Positions 1 through 10,928 of a stretch of DNA of 64,000 nt are shown here, one piece after another. The stretch covers positions 19,644 through 83,643 of the forward strand of contig QCGD01000009.1 of NCBI GenBank assembly GCA_003280025.1, given 5' to 3'. Within the stretch, counting starts at the first letter, position 1. Each line of letters starts with the position of its first letter. A program made the position numbers and the translations under genes. The notes beneath the pieces are model-generated. The model did no database searches, was not told where the DNA came from, and was given only the letters and a program-made list of their open reading frames with translations. The DNA comes from Prochlorococcus sp. AG-363-P06 (lineage in GTDB: Bacteria > Cyanobacteriota > Cyanobacteriia > PCC-6307 > Cyanobiaceae).

Positions 1-1956
1 AATCTTGATGAATTTTTTATGGTCAGGGTCGCCTCTTTAAAAGCTCAAGTTGAAGCAGGGATCAGCAAAGAAAGTATTGATGGACTTACTCCAAAAGAGC
101 AATTAAACAAAATAAATAAAGAGGTAAAAAGTTTAACTACTCTTCAAGAAAACTTTATTAATAATGAATTAGATAATGAACTCAAGAAAGAAGGGATTTG
201 TATAAAAAAATATAAGGAACTAAATGAAAATCAAAAAAATTGGTGTAATAACTTCTTTACTACATCTATATTTCCTTTATTAACTCCACTAGTAGTTGAT
301 CCTGCACATCCGTTCCCTTTTATAAGTAATTTAAGCCTCAACTTAGCAGCTGTAATAAAGGATGGGGAAAATTCTAGAAATCAGTTTGTCAGAATAAAAA
401 TACCAACAAAAAATATAGATCGATTTATACAAATTCCTAATGAAATAATTGAAAATAGTTCTGAAAAGCATCACTTTTTCATAACTGTTGAAGATTTAAT
501 CGGGAATAATATAAATGCTTTATTTAATGAAATGGAATGCATAAATTACTCTTTTTTTAGAGTTACAAGAGATGCAGATCTAGAATTAAAAGAACTTGAA
601 GCTGATGATCTTCTTCTAGCAGTTGAACAAAGTTTGCAGAAGAGAAGATTAGGTGGAGACGTAGTGAGATTAGAAGTCGAAGCGGACATTCCAGAGAAAA
701 TTTTAAAATTACTTATTGAGAGTATCTCAATACAAAAAGAATATATATACTTTTGCACAAGCTTATTAGGCCTTGACGATTTAAATCAGCTGACAAAAAT
801 TAATAGACATGATTTAAAAGAAAATCTCATAATAGGAAAAACTCACTCCCAATTGAAGCATTTAGATTCCGCTTCAAATAAAAACTTTAATTCTATTTTT
901 AAGATACTTAGGAAACAAAATATTCTTCTTCATCATCCATATGACTTATTTAAAACTTCAGTTGAGGAATTCATAAACAGAGCAGCAGATGATCCACTTG
1001 TTATGGCTATAAAAATTACTTTATATCGAGTATCAAAGGATTCACCTATTATTGCAGCTTTAATGAGAGCTGCCGAACATGGAAAAGAGGTCATGACTCT
1101 TGTTGAACTCAAAGCAAGATTTGATGAAGATAATAATATTCAATGGGCGAAACAACTTGAACAAGCAGGAATACATGTTGTATATGGAATTATAGGATTC
1201 AAAACTCATACAAAAATAGCTTTAATAGTTCGAAAAGAAAAAGGCAGTTTAAGAAATTATTTTCATATTGGAACAGGAAATTATAATTCAAATACTTCAA
1301 GATTTTATACAGATTTGGGATTGCTTTCAACCGACCCCGATATTGCTTCAGATTTAATTGAATTGTTTAATTACCTCTCAGGATTTTCAAAACAAAAATC
1401 GTATCAAAAATTATTAGTATCTCCATCATCATTAAGAGAAAAATTCATATTTCTCATAAAGCGAGAAATTCAACATGCTGAAGAAGGCAAACAATCTGAA
1501 ATAATTGCAAAAATGAATTCACTAGTAGACCCTGAAATTATTCAGTTACTTTATTTAGCTTCTCAAAAAGGGGTAAAAATTAGTCTCATTATTAGAGGCA
1601 TTTGTTGTTTATATCCTCAAAGAAAAAATATAAGTGAAAATATAACAGTCATAAGCATTATTGGACATTTCCTTGAACATTCGAGAATTTTTTGGTTCAG
1701 TAATAACGATAATCCTGAAGTTTTTATTGGCAGTGCAGATTGGATGAGAAGAAATTTAGATAGAAGAATAGAAGCTGTTACTCCTATAGAAGATTTAAAT
1801 TTGCAAGCAAAAATATACAATCTTCTCAAAACCTACATGAAGGATAATTACTTTGCATGGATAATGCACCAAGATGGTTCTTACGAAAAAAAATCATTAG
1901 GATCACACAAAAATCGCTCTCAAATTGAACTGATAGAAAAATGGCAAAATTATTGA
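1..1956 (+). CDS. ppk: Polyphosphate kinase 1, 5'-truncated by window edge
   Basis: Frame is open from base 1 (NLDEFFMVRVASLKAQV, typical PPK1 motif); later motifs KARFDEDNNIQWAKQLEQAG, HIGTGNYN, SADWMRRNLDRRIE. Confidence 0.95.
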   Translation, partial: NLDEFFMVRVASLKAQVEAGISKESIDGLTPKEQLNKINKEVKSLTTLQENFINNELDNELKKEGICIKKYKELNENQKNWCNNFFTTSIFPLLTPLVVDPAHPFPFISNLSLNLAAVIKDGENSRNQFVRIKIPTKNIDRFIQIPNEIIENSSEKHHFFITVEDLIGNNINALFNEMECINYSFFRVTRDADLELKELEADDLLLAVEQSLQKRRLGGDVVRLEVEADIPEKILKLLIESISIQKEYIYFCTSLLGLDDLNQLTKINRHDLKENLIIGKTHSQLKHLDSASNKNFNSIFKILRKQNILLHHPYDLFKTSVEEFINRAADDPLVMAIKITLYRVSKDSPIIAALMRAAEHGKEVMTLVELKARFDEDNNIQWAKQLEQAGIHVVYGIIGFKTHTKIALIVRKEKGSLRNYFHIGTGNYNSNTSRFYTDLGLLSTDPDIASDLIELFNYLSGFSKQKSYQKLLVSPSSLREKFIFLIKREIQHAEEGKQSEIIAKMNSLVDPEIIQLLYLASQKGVKISLIIRGICCLYPQRKNISENITVISIIGHFLEHSRIFWFSNNDNPEVFIGSADWMRRNLDRRIEAVTPIEDLNLQAKIYNLLKTYMKDNYFAWIMHQDGSYEKKSLGSHKNRSQIELIEKWQNY

Positions 1957-2010
1957 TTTTTATAACATTTTTAAAAAATACTTAATATTTTTAAAAATTT
2001 TATATTTACA

Positions 2011-2038
2011 TAAAACCTTTTGATATCAAGAGGTTTTA
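2011..2038. terminator. Imperfect 28-nt inverted repeat between ppk and sigma factor gene; terminator-like or regulatory palindrome
   Basis: TAAAACCTTTTGATATCAAGAGGTTTTA, arms complementary apart from one G-T position; no clean poly-T tract follows. Confidence 0.4.
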
Positions 2039-2147
2039 GGAATTTATCAATAAAAAACATTTTTTTGTCTTTAAAGTTTCAACGTAAAAGTAGTTTTTAT
2101 TTCGATTTCAGTGCTAGTTTTTTAAAAAATCCATTTAGGAGGCCAGG

Positions 2148-3170
2148 GTGATGGGGATCCCTCTGGAATCTGTAAAGAGTTCTTCAAATAATAATATTGA
2201 AGAACCTAGATTACCAAACACTGCGGGCAAGTCCCGTCAAACAAAATCCAGCTTATCTGCAAAACAGAATCAAAAGAGATCTGTAAGAGTCGCTTCAGAT
2301 TCTATTGGCTATTACTTGAGTAGTATTGGCAGAGTTCCTCTTCTAACTCCAGCAGAGGAAATAGAATTAGCTCATCATGTTCAGAACATGAAAAAATTAC
2401 TCAATACTCCAGAGGCTGAGAGGACAACAAAACATCGATCTCAAATCAGGATAGGGAAAAGATCTAGAGATAGGATGATGTCAGCAAACTTAAGACTGGT
2501 AGTATCTGTTGCCAAAAAATATCAAAATCAAGGATTAGAATTATTAGACCTAGTCCAAGAGGGAGCTATTGGATTGGAAAGAGCTGTAGACAAATTTGAT
2601 CCTGCAATGGGATATAAGTTTTCTACTTATGCTTATTGGTGGATTAGGCAAGGAATGACAAGAGCAATTGATAATAGTGCTAGAACAATACGTTTGCCAA
2701 TCCATATCAGTGAAAAACTATCTAAGATGAGACGAGTATCTAGAGAATTATCACATAAATATGGGAGACAGCCTAGTAGATTAGAATTAGCAACCGCAAT
2801 GGGAATAGAACAAAAAGATTTAGAAGATTTAATTTCTCAAAGTGCTCCTTGCGCTTCTCTTGATGCCCATGCAAGAGGAGAAGAAGACAGAAGCACACTT
2901 GGTGAACTTATTCCTGATCCAAATTGCGAAGAGCCAATGGAAGGGATGGATAGAACTATTCAAAAAGAACATTTAGGTACTTGGCTTTCTCAATTAAATG
3001 AAAGAGAACAAAAAATTATGAGACTTAGATTTGGCCTAGATGGAGAAGAACCATTAACACTTGCCGAAATAGGCAGGCAAATAAATGTTTCTCGAGAAAG
3101 AGTAAGACAATTAGAAGCTAAAGCTATATTGAAACTAAGAGTAATGACTACTCATCAAAAAGCTGCTTAA
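2148..3170 (+). CDS. RNA polymerase sigma factor, sigma-70 family (group 2 / cyanobacterial alternative)
   Basis: DSIGYYLSSIGRVPLLTPAEE, DLVQEGAIGLERAVDKFDP, YKFSTYAYWWIRQGMTRAI, C-terminal HTH VSRERVRQLEAKA. Confidence 0.93.
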   Translation: MMGIPLESVKSSSNNNIEEPRLPNTAGKSRQTKSSLSAKQNQKRSVRVASDSIGYYLSSIGRVPLLTPAEEIELAHHVQNMKKLLNTPEAERTTKHRSQIRIGKRSRDRMMSANLRLVVSVAKKYQNQGLELLDLVQEGAIGLERAVDKFDPAMGYKFSTYAYWWIRQGMTRAIDNSARTIRLPIHISEKLSKMRRVSRELSHKYGRQPSRLELATAMGIEQKDLEDLISQSAPCASLDAHARGEEDRSTLGELIPDPNCEEPMEGMDRTIQKEHLGTWLSQLNEREQKIMRLRFGLDGEEPLTLAEIGRQINVSRERVRQLEAKAILKLRVMTTHQKAA

Positions 3171-3176
3171 ACTACA

Positions 3177-3824
3177 TTGTTAAAATTTGCACTAATTTTA
3201 CTGTATATATTTTCAATATTTTTAATATCAATTATTTATAAAAAATTTACTGAAGATAACAAAGAAGCTCTCAGGAAAATAATACATATTGGAATGGGAC
3301 CTTTAATACCTATTGCACAATATTTACAAATTGATCAAAAGTCAGCTCTCACATTTACAGCTATTATTGCCATATTAATTTTCTTAAATTACTCATACAA
3401 ATTCTTTCCATCAATTGAAGACGTTGATAGAAAAAGTTTTGGAACTTTATTTTATTGTATTAGTTTATTTATTTTAATTTTCTTTTTCTGGGAAAAAGAT
3501 CCGTACGCATTGATGGCAGGATTTTTTATAATGACTTTTGGCGATGGATTAGCTGGTTTAATAGGAAAAAACTTCAAATCAAAAAATTGGATATTTTTTA
3601 AGCAAAAAAAATCTGTTTTTGGGACAGCTACAATGTTCTTAACAAGTTTATTAGTAGTTTGTTCCTTAGCTTACATCCAAAAATATAATTTTAATATAAA
3701 TATTTTGATGATTGCTTTTATTGCTACTACACTTGAACAATTTAGTGTAATAGGAATAGATAATTTGTTAGTTCCTATTGCATCAGCAATTTATTTCAAT
3801 ATTTCCGTAACTAATAATATATAA
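3177..3824 (+). CDS. Dolichol/phytol kinase-like or phosphatidate cytidylyltransferase family membrane protein (TTG start)
   Basis: Multi-TM protein with RKIIHIGMGP and FGDGLAGLIGK ... KSVFGTATMF motifs. Confidence 0.65.
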   Translation: MLKFALILLYIFSIFLISIIYKKFTEDNKEALRKIIHIGMGPLIPIAQYLQIDQKSALTFTAIIAILIFLNYSYKFFPSIEDVDRKSFGTLFYCISLFILIFFFWEKDPYALMAGFFIMTFGDGLAGLIGKNFKSKNWIFFKQKKSVFGTATMFLTSLLVVCSLAYIQKYNFNINILMIAFIATTLEQFSVIGIDNLLVPIASAIYFNISVTNNI

Positions 3825-3825
3825 G

Positions 3826-4893
3826 CTACACAATAGAATTGTATAAAATCGCAAGTAATTCTTTTGTTGTTTCTATATCAATACATGCATCTGTAATGCT
3901 TCTTCCAAATTCAAGATCTTCTTTTTTTAAAAGTTTCTGATTTCCCTCTTTTAGATGACTTTCAAGCATAACCCCTAAAATATTTTTCTCACCATTAGAT
4001 ATTTGAGTAGCAACATTTCTAAGTACATCAGATTGCTTTCGGAAATCTTTATTTGAATTTCCATGACTACAATCAATCATCACTTTGTGAGGAAGACTAA
4101 ATTGCGTTAATTCAGAGGAAATTCTTTTAACATGATGACTCTCAAAATTTGGACCTTTTGAACCACCTCTTAAAACTATATGACCATCTGGGTTACCTGT
4201 GGTATTAACAATTGAAGCCATACCATTCCCATTTACACCTAAGAAATGATGAGATTTTGAAGCTGACTGCATGGCATTAATTGCAGTATTAAAAGAACCA
4301 TCCGTTCCATTTTTAAATCCAATAGGCATTGATAACCCTGATGCCATTTCCCTATGAGTTTGACTTTCAGTTGTCCTTGCACCGATGGCTGTCCAACTAA
4401 TCAAATCAGCAATATATTGAGGAACAATTGGATCTAATAATTCTGTAGCAGAAGGTATTCCACGAGTTGCTAGATATGAAAGCAAACTTCTTGCTCTTCT
4501 TAAACCGGTATTAATATCGTATGAATCATCTAGATGAGGGTCATTTATAAGTCCTTTCCAGCCAACAGTTGTCCTTGGTTTTTCAAAATATACTCTCATG
4601 ACTATTTCTAATTTATCTTTATATATTTCTCGAAAATTTTGAATATATTTTGAATATTCCTTAGCTGCTTCTAGATCATGAATTGAACATGGACCAACGA
4701 TAACTAAAAGTTTCGGTCCATTATTATGCAAAATATTTTGTATCGATCTTCTTGTTTTAGATACTGTGGTAGCAGAGTTGTGATCTAAAGGTATATCATT
4801 ATGTAATCTGCTTGGAGGTATTAATGGACGTGTTTCAACAACATGTAAATCTGATGTCTTTTCTAAAGCTGGATTATTTGATGATGTCGTCAT
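3826..4893 (-). CDS. 3-deoxy-7-phosphoheptulonate synthase (DAHP synthase, class I)
   Basis: LLVIVGPCSIHD, MRVYFEKPRTTVGWKGLINDPHLD, GFKNGTDG, MIDCSHGNSNKD. Confidence 0.95.
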   Translation of the reverse strand: MTTSSNNPALEKTSDLHVVETRPLIPPSRLHNDIPLDHNSATTVSKTRRSIQNILHNNGPKLLVIVGPCSIHDLEAAKEYSKYIQNFREIYKDKLEIVMRVYFEKPRTTVGWKGLINDPHLDDSYDINTGLRRARSLLSYLATRGIPSATELLDPIVPQYIADLISWTAIGARTTESQTHREMASGLSMPIGFKNGTDGSFNTAINAMQSASKSHHFLGVNGNGMASIVNTTGNPDGHIVLRGGSKGPNFESHHVKRISSELTQFSLPHKVMIDCSHGNSNKDFRKQSDVLRNVATQISNGEKNILGVMLESHLKEGNQKLLKKEDLEFGRSITDACIDIETTKELLAILYNSIV

Positions 4894-4990
4894 TGATTAA
4901 TAAAGATGTTTTAGTATTTTAAAAAGCATTTATGAATACTCTCCTTATCAATATTAAAAATAACAATAGATTAGGCATTAAACCTTACTA

Positions 4991-7564
4991 ATGAAGAATT
5001 TGGAAACATTGCTCAAAGATTATGAAGATCACGTAGCTGAAAGAGCTGCTCAAGGGATACCTCCTTTACCACTAAATTCAGAACAAACAAATTGCGTTAC
5101 TGAATTATTGGAACAAGATAATAATTTCAATAACTCATATTTACTTGATTTGTTAATAAATAGAGTACCACCAGGTGTTGATGAAGCGGCATATGTAAAA
5201 GCAAGCTGGCTTACCGCAATTGCGAATTGCGAAAAACATTGCAGAGACATTAACCCTGAGAAAGCAATTGAAATACTTGGAACAATGATAGGAGGATATA
5301 ATGTTAATTCTCTGGTTGAAATACTTAAAGGAGAAAACAGTTTATTAGCTAAAAAAGCAGCAGAAGTATTAAAAAATATCATTCTTGTTTACGATTCTGC
5401 GAATGATATTTATGAATTATCTCAAAATAATATTTATGCAAAAGAGGTAGTAAATAGTTGGGCAAATGCAGAATGGTTCAAAAGTAAAAAAGTTCTCCAA
5501 AAAGAAATTACCTGTCTAGTATTTAAAATTGATGGGGAGACAAATACAGATGACTTATCTCCTGCAGTTCATGCGACAACACGTCCAGATATACCAATGC
5601 ACGCATTGGCTATGCTCGAATTTAAGAAGAAAGATGGATTAGACATTCTTAATAATCTTAAAAAACAAGAGATACAAATTGCTTATGTTGGAGATGTAGT
5701 AGGTACTGGGAGTTCAAGAAAATCTGCTATTAATTCACTTATTTGGCATATAGGCGAAGATATTCCTTTTGTCCCAAATAAAAAAACTGGAGGAATAATA
5801 ATTGGAGGCAAAATAGCTCCTATTTTCTTTAATACCGCTCAAGATTCAGGAGCACTACCAATTGAGACTGATGTATCCCAAATGAAAACAGGAGATTTAA
5901 TAAAAATATTTCCTTATGAAGGCATTATTAAAAAAATTGACAAAAATACCAACACTGAAGTCTTAATAAGTCAATTCGACTTGTTCCCATCAACTATTAC
6001 TGATGAAATTCAAGCTGGCGGAAGAATTAATCTCATGATTGGAAGGTCACTCACAGACAAAATTAGAAACAAATTAGGATATCAACCTAGTGAAATATTT
6101 ATCCGACCAGAAAATCCAAAAGAAATTAAGTCTGGCTTTACTCAAGCACAAAAAATCGTAGGTAAAGCATGCGGTTTAAAGGGTGTTCGACCTGGAATGA
6201 CCTGCGAACCAATTATGACGACAGTTGGCAGTCAAGATACTACTGGACCAATGACTAGGGATGAACTTAAAGAACTAGCCTGTTTAGGATTCACTGCAGA
6301 TTTAGTTATGCAAAGTTTTTGCCACACAGCTGCATATCCTAAACCAGTAGACCTAGTAACACATAAAGAATTACCTGACTTTATATCTCAACGAGGTGGG
6401 GTAGCTCTAAAGCCTGGGGATGGAATAATTCATAGCTGGCTTAATAGGATGCTCCTCCCTGATACTGTTGGGACAGGTGGAGATAGTCATACAAGATTCC
6501 CTCTTGGCATTTCATTCCCTGGAGGCTCGGGCATTGTTGCCTTTGCTGCTGCAATAGGATCAATGCCATTAAATATGCCAGAATCTGTACTAATAAAATT
6601 TACGGGAGAATTATTACCAGGCATTACATTAAGAGACTTAGTTAATGCAATCCCTCTTTTCGCTATTAAAAAAGGACTTTTAACAGTTGAAAAAGCAAAT
6701 AAAAAAAATATATTTAACGGGAAAATTATGGAAATTGAAGGATTACCTCAATTAAAACTTGAACAGGCTTTTGAACTAACTGATGCGACTGCTGAACGCT
6801 CATGCGCTGGAAGCACAATACTTTTATCCCAAGAAACTGTTCAAGAATACATAAGAAGCAATATCTCCCTTCTAGAAAAAATGATTGAGAGCAATTATGA
6901 AGATTCAAAGTCGATATCAAGACGAATTAAGGATATGAAACATTGGTTAAAGAAACCTGAATTAATTCAGCCAGATCAAAATGCCAGTTACGAAGAAATA
7001 ATTGAAATTGACTTATCACAAGTTACACAACCTATAGTTGCTTGCCCCAATGATCCAGATAATGTGAAGGAAATTACAGATGTTGCAAATACAAATATTG
7101 ATGAAGTATTTATAGGTTCTTGTATGACAAACATTGGTCATTACAGGGCTGCCGCAAAAGTTCTTGAAGGTGTGAAAAATTTAAACGCAAAACTATGGAT
7201 TTGTCCACCAACAAAAATGGATGAGGACACTCTAAAAAATGAAGGTTACTATGAAATATTTCAAAATTGTGGTGCAAGATTAGAGTTACCTGGATGTTCT
7301 TTATGCATGGGAAATCAAGCCAGAGTAGATGAAGGATCAGTCGTATTTTCTACGAGTACAAGAAATTTTGACAATAGGCTTGGCAAAAATGCTCAAGTCT
7401 TTTTAGGGAGTGCTGAATTAGCAGCAGTTTGTGCACTTCTTGGAAAAATTCCTGAAGTAGAAGAATATCAGGATATTACTAAAAATAAAATAAATCCATA
7501 TTCAGATGAACTTTATCGCTATCTTCAATTTGATGAAATTGACGATTTCAGCTTGTCAAAATGA
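4991..7564 (+). CDS. acnB: Aconitate hydratase B (bifunctional aconitase / 2-methylisocitrate dehydratase)
   Basis: 857 aa AcnB architecture; TNTDDLSPA, GDSHTRFPLGISFPGGSG, GSCMTNIGHYRAA, LPGCSLCMGNQARV. Confidence 0.96.
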   Translation: MKNLETLLKDYEDHVAERAAQGIPPLPLNSEQTNCVTELLEQDNNFNNSYLLDLLINRVPPGVDEAAYVKASWLTAIANCEKHCRDINPEKAIEILGTMIGGYNVNSLVEILKGENSLLAKKAAEVLKNIILVYDSANDIYELSQNNIYAKEVVNSWANAEWFKSKKVLQKEITCLVFKIDGETNTDDLSPAVHATTRPDIPMHALAMLEFKKKDGLDILNNLKKQEIQIAYVGDVVGTGSSRKSAINSLIWHIGEDIPFVPNKKTGGIIIGGKIAPIFFNTAQDSGALPIETDVSQMKTGDLIKIFPYEGIIKKIDKNTNTEVLISQFDLFPSTITDEIQAGGRINLMIGRSLTDKIRNKLGYQPSEIFIRPENPKEIKSGFTQAQKIVGKACGLKGVRPGMTCEPIMTTVGSQDTTGPMTRDELKELACLGFTADLVMQSFCHTAAYPKPVDLVTHKELPDFISQRGGVALKPGDGIIHSWLNRMLLPDTVGTGGDSHTRFPLGISFPGGSGIVAFAAAIGSMPLNMPESVLIKFTGELLPGITLRDLVNAIPLFAIKKGLLTVEKANKKNIFNGKIMEIEGLPQLKLEQAFELTDATAERSCAGSTILLSQETVQEYIRSNISLLEKMIESNYEDSKSISRRIKDMKHWLKKPELIQPDQNASYEEIIEIDLSQVTQPIVACPNDPDNVKEITDVANTNIDEVFIGSCMTNIGHYRAAAKVLEGVKNLNAKLWICPPTKMDEDTLKNEGYYEIFQNCGARLELPGCSLCMGNQARVDEGSVVFSTSTRNFDNRLGKNAQVFLGSAELAAVCALLGKIPEVEEYQDITKNKINPYSDELYRYLQFDEIDDFSLSK

Positions 7565-7573
7565 TCATGGACT

Positions 7574-8932
7574 ATGCAAAACCTTATAAAAGAAAATATT
7601 AAAAAAACAGGTAATAACTCTTCTCGTAGCATTAAAAAATTACTTAAACAAAGATCTTTTGTTGTCGCCATATCACTTTTATTAACAGGATTAGGAGCAT
7701 CCATAACAAGCATATCTTTTAAAACTGGAATTTATTTTATTAACAATTGGAGATTAGCTTTATTAGACCAATTGCCATCTATTGCAGTTCTACCAATTTT
7801 TGGTGCGATTGGAGGTGCCTTGGCAGGATTTTTAATTAAAAATATTGCTCCAGCTGCAAAAGGTTCGGGAGTCAGTCAAATAATGGGTTTCTTGAGGCAT
7901 AAAAAAGTTCCAATGAATCTGAAAGTAGGATTAGTAAAGCTCATATCTGGCATTATTGCCATTGGGAGTGGCTTCCCATTAGGTCCAGAAGGCCCTTCAG
8001 TTCAAATGGGCGGATCTGTTGCTTGGCAAATGGCAAAATGGCTTAAGGCTCCATTAGCCTTTAGAAGGGTTATAGTCGCTGCCGGAGGTGGAGCAGGAAT
8101 AGCTGCCGTTTTTAGCGCCCCACTAGGAGGCTTTGTGTATGCAATAGAAGAATTATTAAACTCTGCTAGACCGGTAGTTTTATTATTAGTTGTGATTACA
8201 ACCTTCATAGCCGATTCTTCTGCTGATATTATTCAAGCCTTAGGTTTAGATCCTAAAGCAGGGGGATTTGATTTCAACTTAGGATTTTTAATCCAAAAAG
8301 AATATGACCCATCCGTATTTTTCTTACCCATTGATTTTCTGTATCTGGTTTTACTTGGTGTCATTGTTGGGATTTTTGCAGAGCTTTATAGCAGGTATGT
8401 TCTTCTAATGCAGAATCTTGGAAAACGGTGGTATAAAAATAAATTTGTTTTAAAAATGAGTATTTGTGGACTTATTTTAGGAACTATTTATTCTTTCTTA
8501 CCAAGCACTTTTCACAATTTAGATGAGTTGCAAAAGATAATAGCTGAACAGAATACAAGTATTGATATTGCGCTCTTAGCTGTATTAGTACTATTTATTA
8601 CGACAGGTTTAGCTGCTTCATCAGGTGCACCTGGAGGGCTATTCTATCCAATGCTCACTTTAGGTGGTGCTATTGGGCTAATAATGGGGAGCTGGGTAGA
8701 AATCGCAACAGGTCATGCACCAAGTACTTATATATTTGCTGGAATGGGTGCTTTTGTAGCTGGCTGCTCTAGAACACCAATCACAGCAATGTTTTTAGCT
8801 TTTGCATTAACCAAAAATTTATTAATTATGAAGCCCGTTCTCATTAGCTGCATTGCAAGTTTCCTAATAGCAAGAGCATTTAATGAAGAATCAATTTATG
8901 AAAGACAAATTCAGATTGAATTAGAGGATTAA
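7574..8932 (+). CDS. ClC-family chloride channel/transporter
   Basis: GSGFPLGPEGPSVQMGG selectivity-filter motif, GSGVSQ, GAPGGLFYPMLTLGG. Confidence 0.92.
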   Translation: MQNLIKENIKKTGNNSSRSIKKLLKQRSFVVAISLLLTGLGASITSISFKTGIYFINNWRLALLDQLPSIAVLPIFGAIGGALAGFLIKNIAPAAKGSGVSQIMGFLRHKKVPMNLKVGLVKLISGIIAIGSGFPLGPEGPSVQMGGSVAWQMAKWLKAPLAFRRVIVAAGGGAGIAAVFSAPLGGFVYAIEELLNSARPVVLLLVVITTFIADSSADIIQALGLDPKAGGFDFNLGFLIQKEYDPSVFFLPIDFLYLVLLGVIVGIFAELYSRYVLLMQNLGKRWYKNKFVLKMSICGLILGTIYSFLPSTFHNLDELQKIIAEQNTSIDIALLAVLVLFITTGLAASSGAPGGLFYPMLTLGGAIGLIMGSWVEIATGHAPSTYIFAGMGAFVAGCSRTPITAMFLAFALTKNLLIMKPVLISCIASFLIARAFNEESIYERQIQIELED

Positions 8933-8942
8933 GAATTATTTG

Positions 8943-9797
8943 TCAATCAAAAACAGCAGTTTTGCTGTTATAAACGAAAACTTGGTGATTTAAATGTAAT
9001 CTAACAGCCCTTGCCAAAGCAACTCTTTCAATGTCACGCCCTTTTCTAATTAAATCATCCACTTCATCTCTATGACTTACATTAACAGTACATTGTTCTA
9101 TAATTGGGCCTTCATCGAGATCTTGAGTGACATAATGTGCTGTAGCACCAATCAATTTGACACCCCTCTTCCATGCACGATGATATGGTTGAGCTCCCTT
9201 GAAAGCAGGTAAAAAAGAATGATGAATATTTATTATTGAAGAGAACTTTTTTAAAAAAGAGTCACTCAAAATTTGCATATATTTAGCTAGTACAACAAGA
9301 TCTACATCAAATTGTTCTAACAATTTTAAGATCTGATCTTCAACTTCTGATTTTGGCGAATTAACAGTATCAAAATAAACAAATTGTGAATTAAAGTCTT
9401 TCGCAATACTTTCAAGATCAGGATGATTAGAAATTATTAGTGGAACATTTATGTTGAGTTCGCCATTTCTTACTCTCCAAAGTAAATCAATTAAACAATG
9501 ATTTTGTTTACTCACAAAAATAGCAACATTTGGAACCTCATCTGAATAATTAATATTAAATTTTCCATTGATATCAACTGCAATTTTTTGAAATTTATCA
9601 TAAATCTCCTTTCTATTAATTATTGAATGGATACTATTCCATTCAATCCTGCTAAGAAATAGTCCTGCATCTTGATCTGTATGATGATCTGAGTGCTTGA
9701 TATTGCCACCATAATTTGATATCCAACTTGTAAGTTTACTGACAAGACCTGGACGATCAGGACAAACAATTTTGAATATAATTGAGGGGTGTTCCAA
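8943..9797 (-). CDS. purU: Formyltetrahydrofolate deformylase
   Basis: N-terminal ACT domain (CPDRPGLVSKLTSWI) plus formyltransferase fold (INIHHSFLPAFKGAQPYHRAWKRGVKLIGATAHYV). Confidence 0.93.
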   Translation of the reverse strand: MEHPSIIFKIVCPDRPGLVSKLTSWISNYGGNIKHSDHHTDQDAGLFLSRIEWNSIHSIINRKEIYDKFQKIAVDINGKFNINYSDEVPNVAIFVSKQNHCLIDLLWRVRNGELNINVPLIISNHPDLESIAKDFNSQFVYFDTVNSPKSEVEDQILKLLEQFDVDLVVLAKYMQILSDSFLKKFSSIINIHHSFLPAFKGAQPYHRAWKRGVKLIGATAHYVTQDLDEGPIIEQCTVNVSHRDEVDDLIRKGRDIERVALARAVRLHLNHQVFVYNSKTAVFD

Positions 9798-9845
9798 AGA
9801 AAATTTAATTATTTAATCAAATAAGTAAGTACATCTAATATATCA

Positions 9846-10928
9846 ATGAAAAGACTAAAAGAAAATTTTCAAAAACCACACGTACTTATTGTAGGTGCTG
9901 GAATCATAGGAAAATTTAACGCAATAGAACTAGCAGAATTAGGGTATGAAATAACAATTGCAGATCCAGCTTTAAATAAAAATAGTAGTAGTGCTGCCTT
10001 AGGTCTTCTAATGGGAAATATGTATCAAAAAAGAAATGGTAGAAGTTGGATACTTAGAAAACAAAGTCTTGAATTATGGCCAAAATGGATCAAATTATTG
10101 CAAGAATTTAATAGAGAATTACATATAGAAAAACCATTAATACAGTTGACAACAAATGATGCAAAATTTGAAAAGCTAAAGAAATTTGTTAATGACAATA
10201 AAAATCAAGGGCTTGAAATTATAGAAAAAGACTCCATTTTAATTAAGAATATACATAAAACTTTCAAAACAAAACATATAAAAGGAATCATTTCAAACAA
10301 GGATGGAAGAATAGATCCCATATCATTATTAGATACATTAAATGTTTACCTAAAAAATAAAAAAATAAATTTTTTAAAAGATGAAATAATAAAAATTAAA
10401 AAATTAAATAGACAGTGGATTGCGACTTCAAGAAACAATAATGAAATCAAAACTGACGCAATTATCTTATGCAATTCACTCAATGCCCTGAATTTAATAG
10501 GAGACAAACCTCATAAAGTTCAATTACAACCAGTTTTAGGTCAAGCTATAGAAATTTACATAGAGGAAAAAGAAGTAGATTTTTTGTCCCTACCAAAGCA
10601 TTTCAACATTAATGGTAAAAACATTATTCCATTAAGTAAAAATAAAATTATTATTGGTTCTACAGACGAATTTAATAATAAACCAGAAGATAATGTCTTC
10701 GAAAAACTTACTGATTTTCTAGAACACAAACCTATATGGCTTAGTGAAGATAAAATTACTAGAAAATGGTTTGGTATAAGATCTCGTCCAGTAGGAGAAC
10801 CATCACCAATTCAGAAAAATTTAGAAGATGGATTGATTTTATGTACAGGATTTTATAAAAATGGATTTTTACTCGCCCCTACATGCTCTAATTGGGTTGC
10901 TAGTGAACTGAAAAAATACTTTCTTTAA
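9846..10928 (+). CDS. FAD-dependent oxidoreductase, D-amino-acid oxidase/glycine oxidase-like
   Basis: N-terminal [28 protein letters not shown] Rossmann motif; C-terminal [17 protein letters not shown]. Confidence 0.75.
   Translation: MKRLKENFQKPHVLIVGAGIIGKFNAIELAELGYEITIADPALNKNSSSAALGLLMGNMYQKRNGRSWILRKQSLELWPKWIKLLQEFNRELHIEKPLIQLTTNDAKFEKLKKFVNDNKNQGLEIIEKDSILIKNIHKTFKTKHIKGIISNKDGRIDPISLLDTLNVYLKNKKINFLKDEIIKIKKLNRQWIATSRNNNEIKTDAIILCNSLNALNLIGDKPHKVQLQPVLGQAIEIYIEEKEVDFLSLPKHFNINGKNIIPLSKNKIIIGSTDEFNNKPEDNVFEKLTDFLEHKPIWLSEDKITRKWFGIRSRPVGEPSPIQKNLEDGLILCTGFYKNGFLLAPTCSNWVASELKKYFL

Noticed and set aside
3826-9797. Mixed-strand genes DAHP synthase / acnB / clc / purU as a new operon
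   Set aside because: Strand changes between members and unrelated functions; ordinary neighbourhood.
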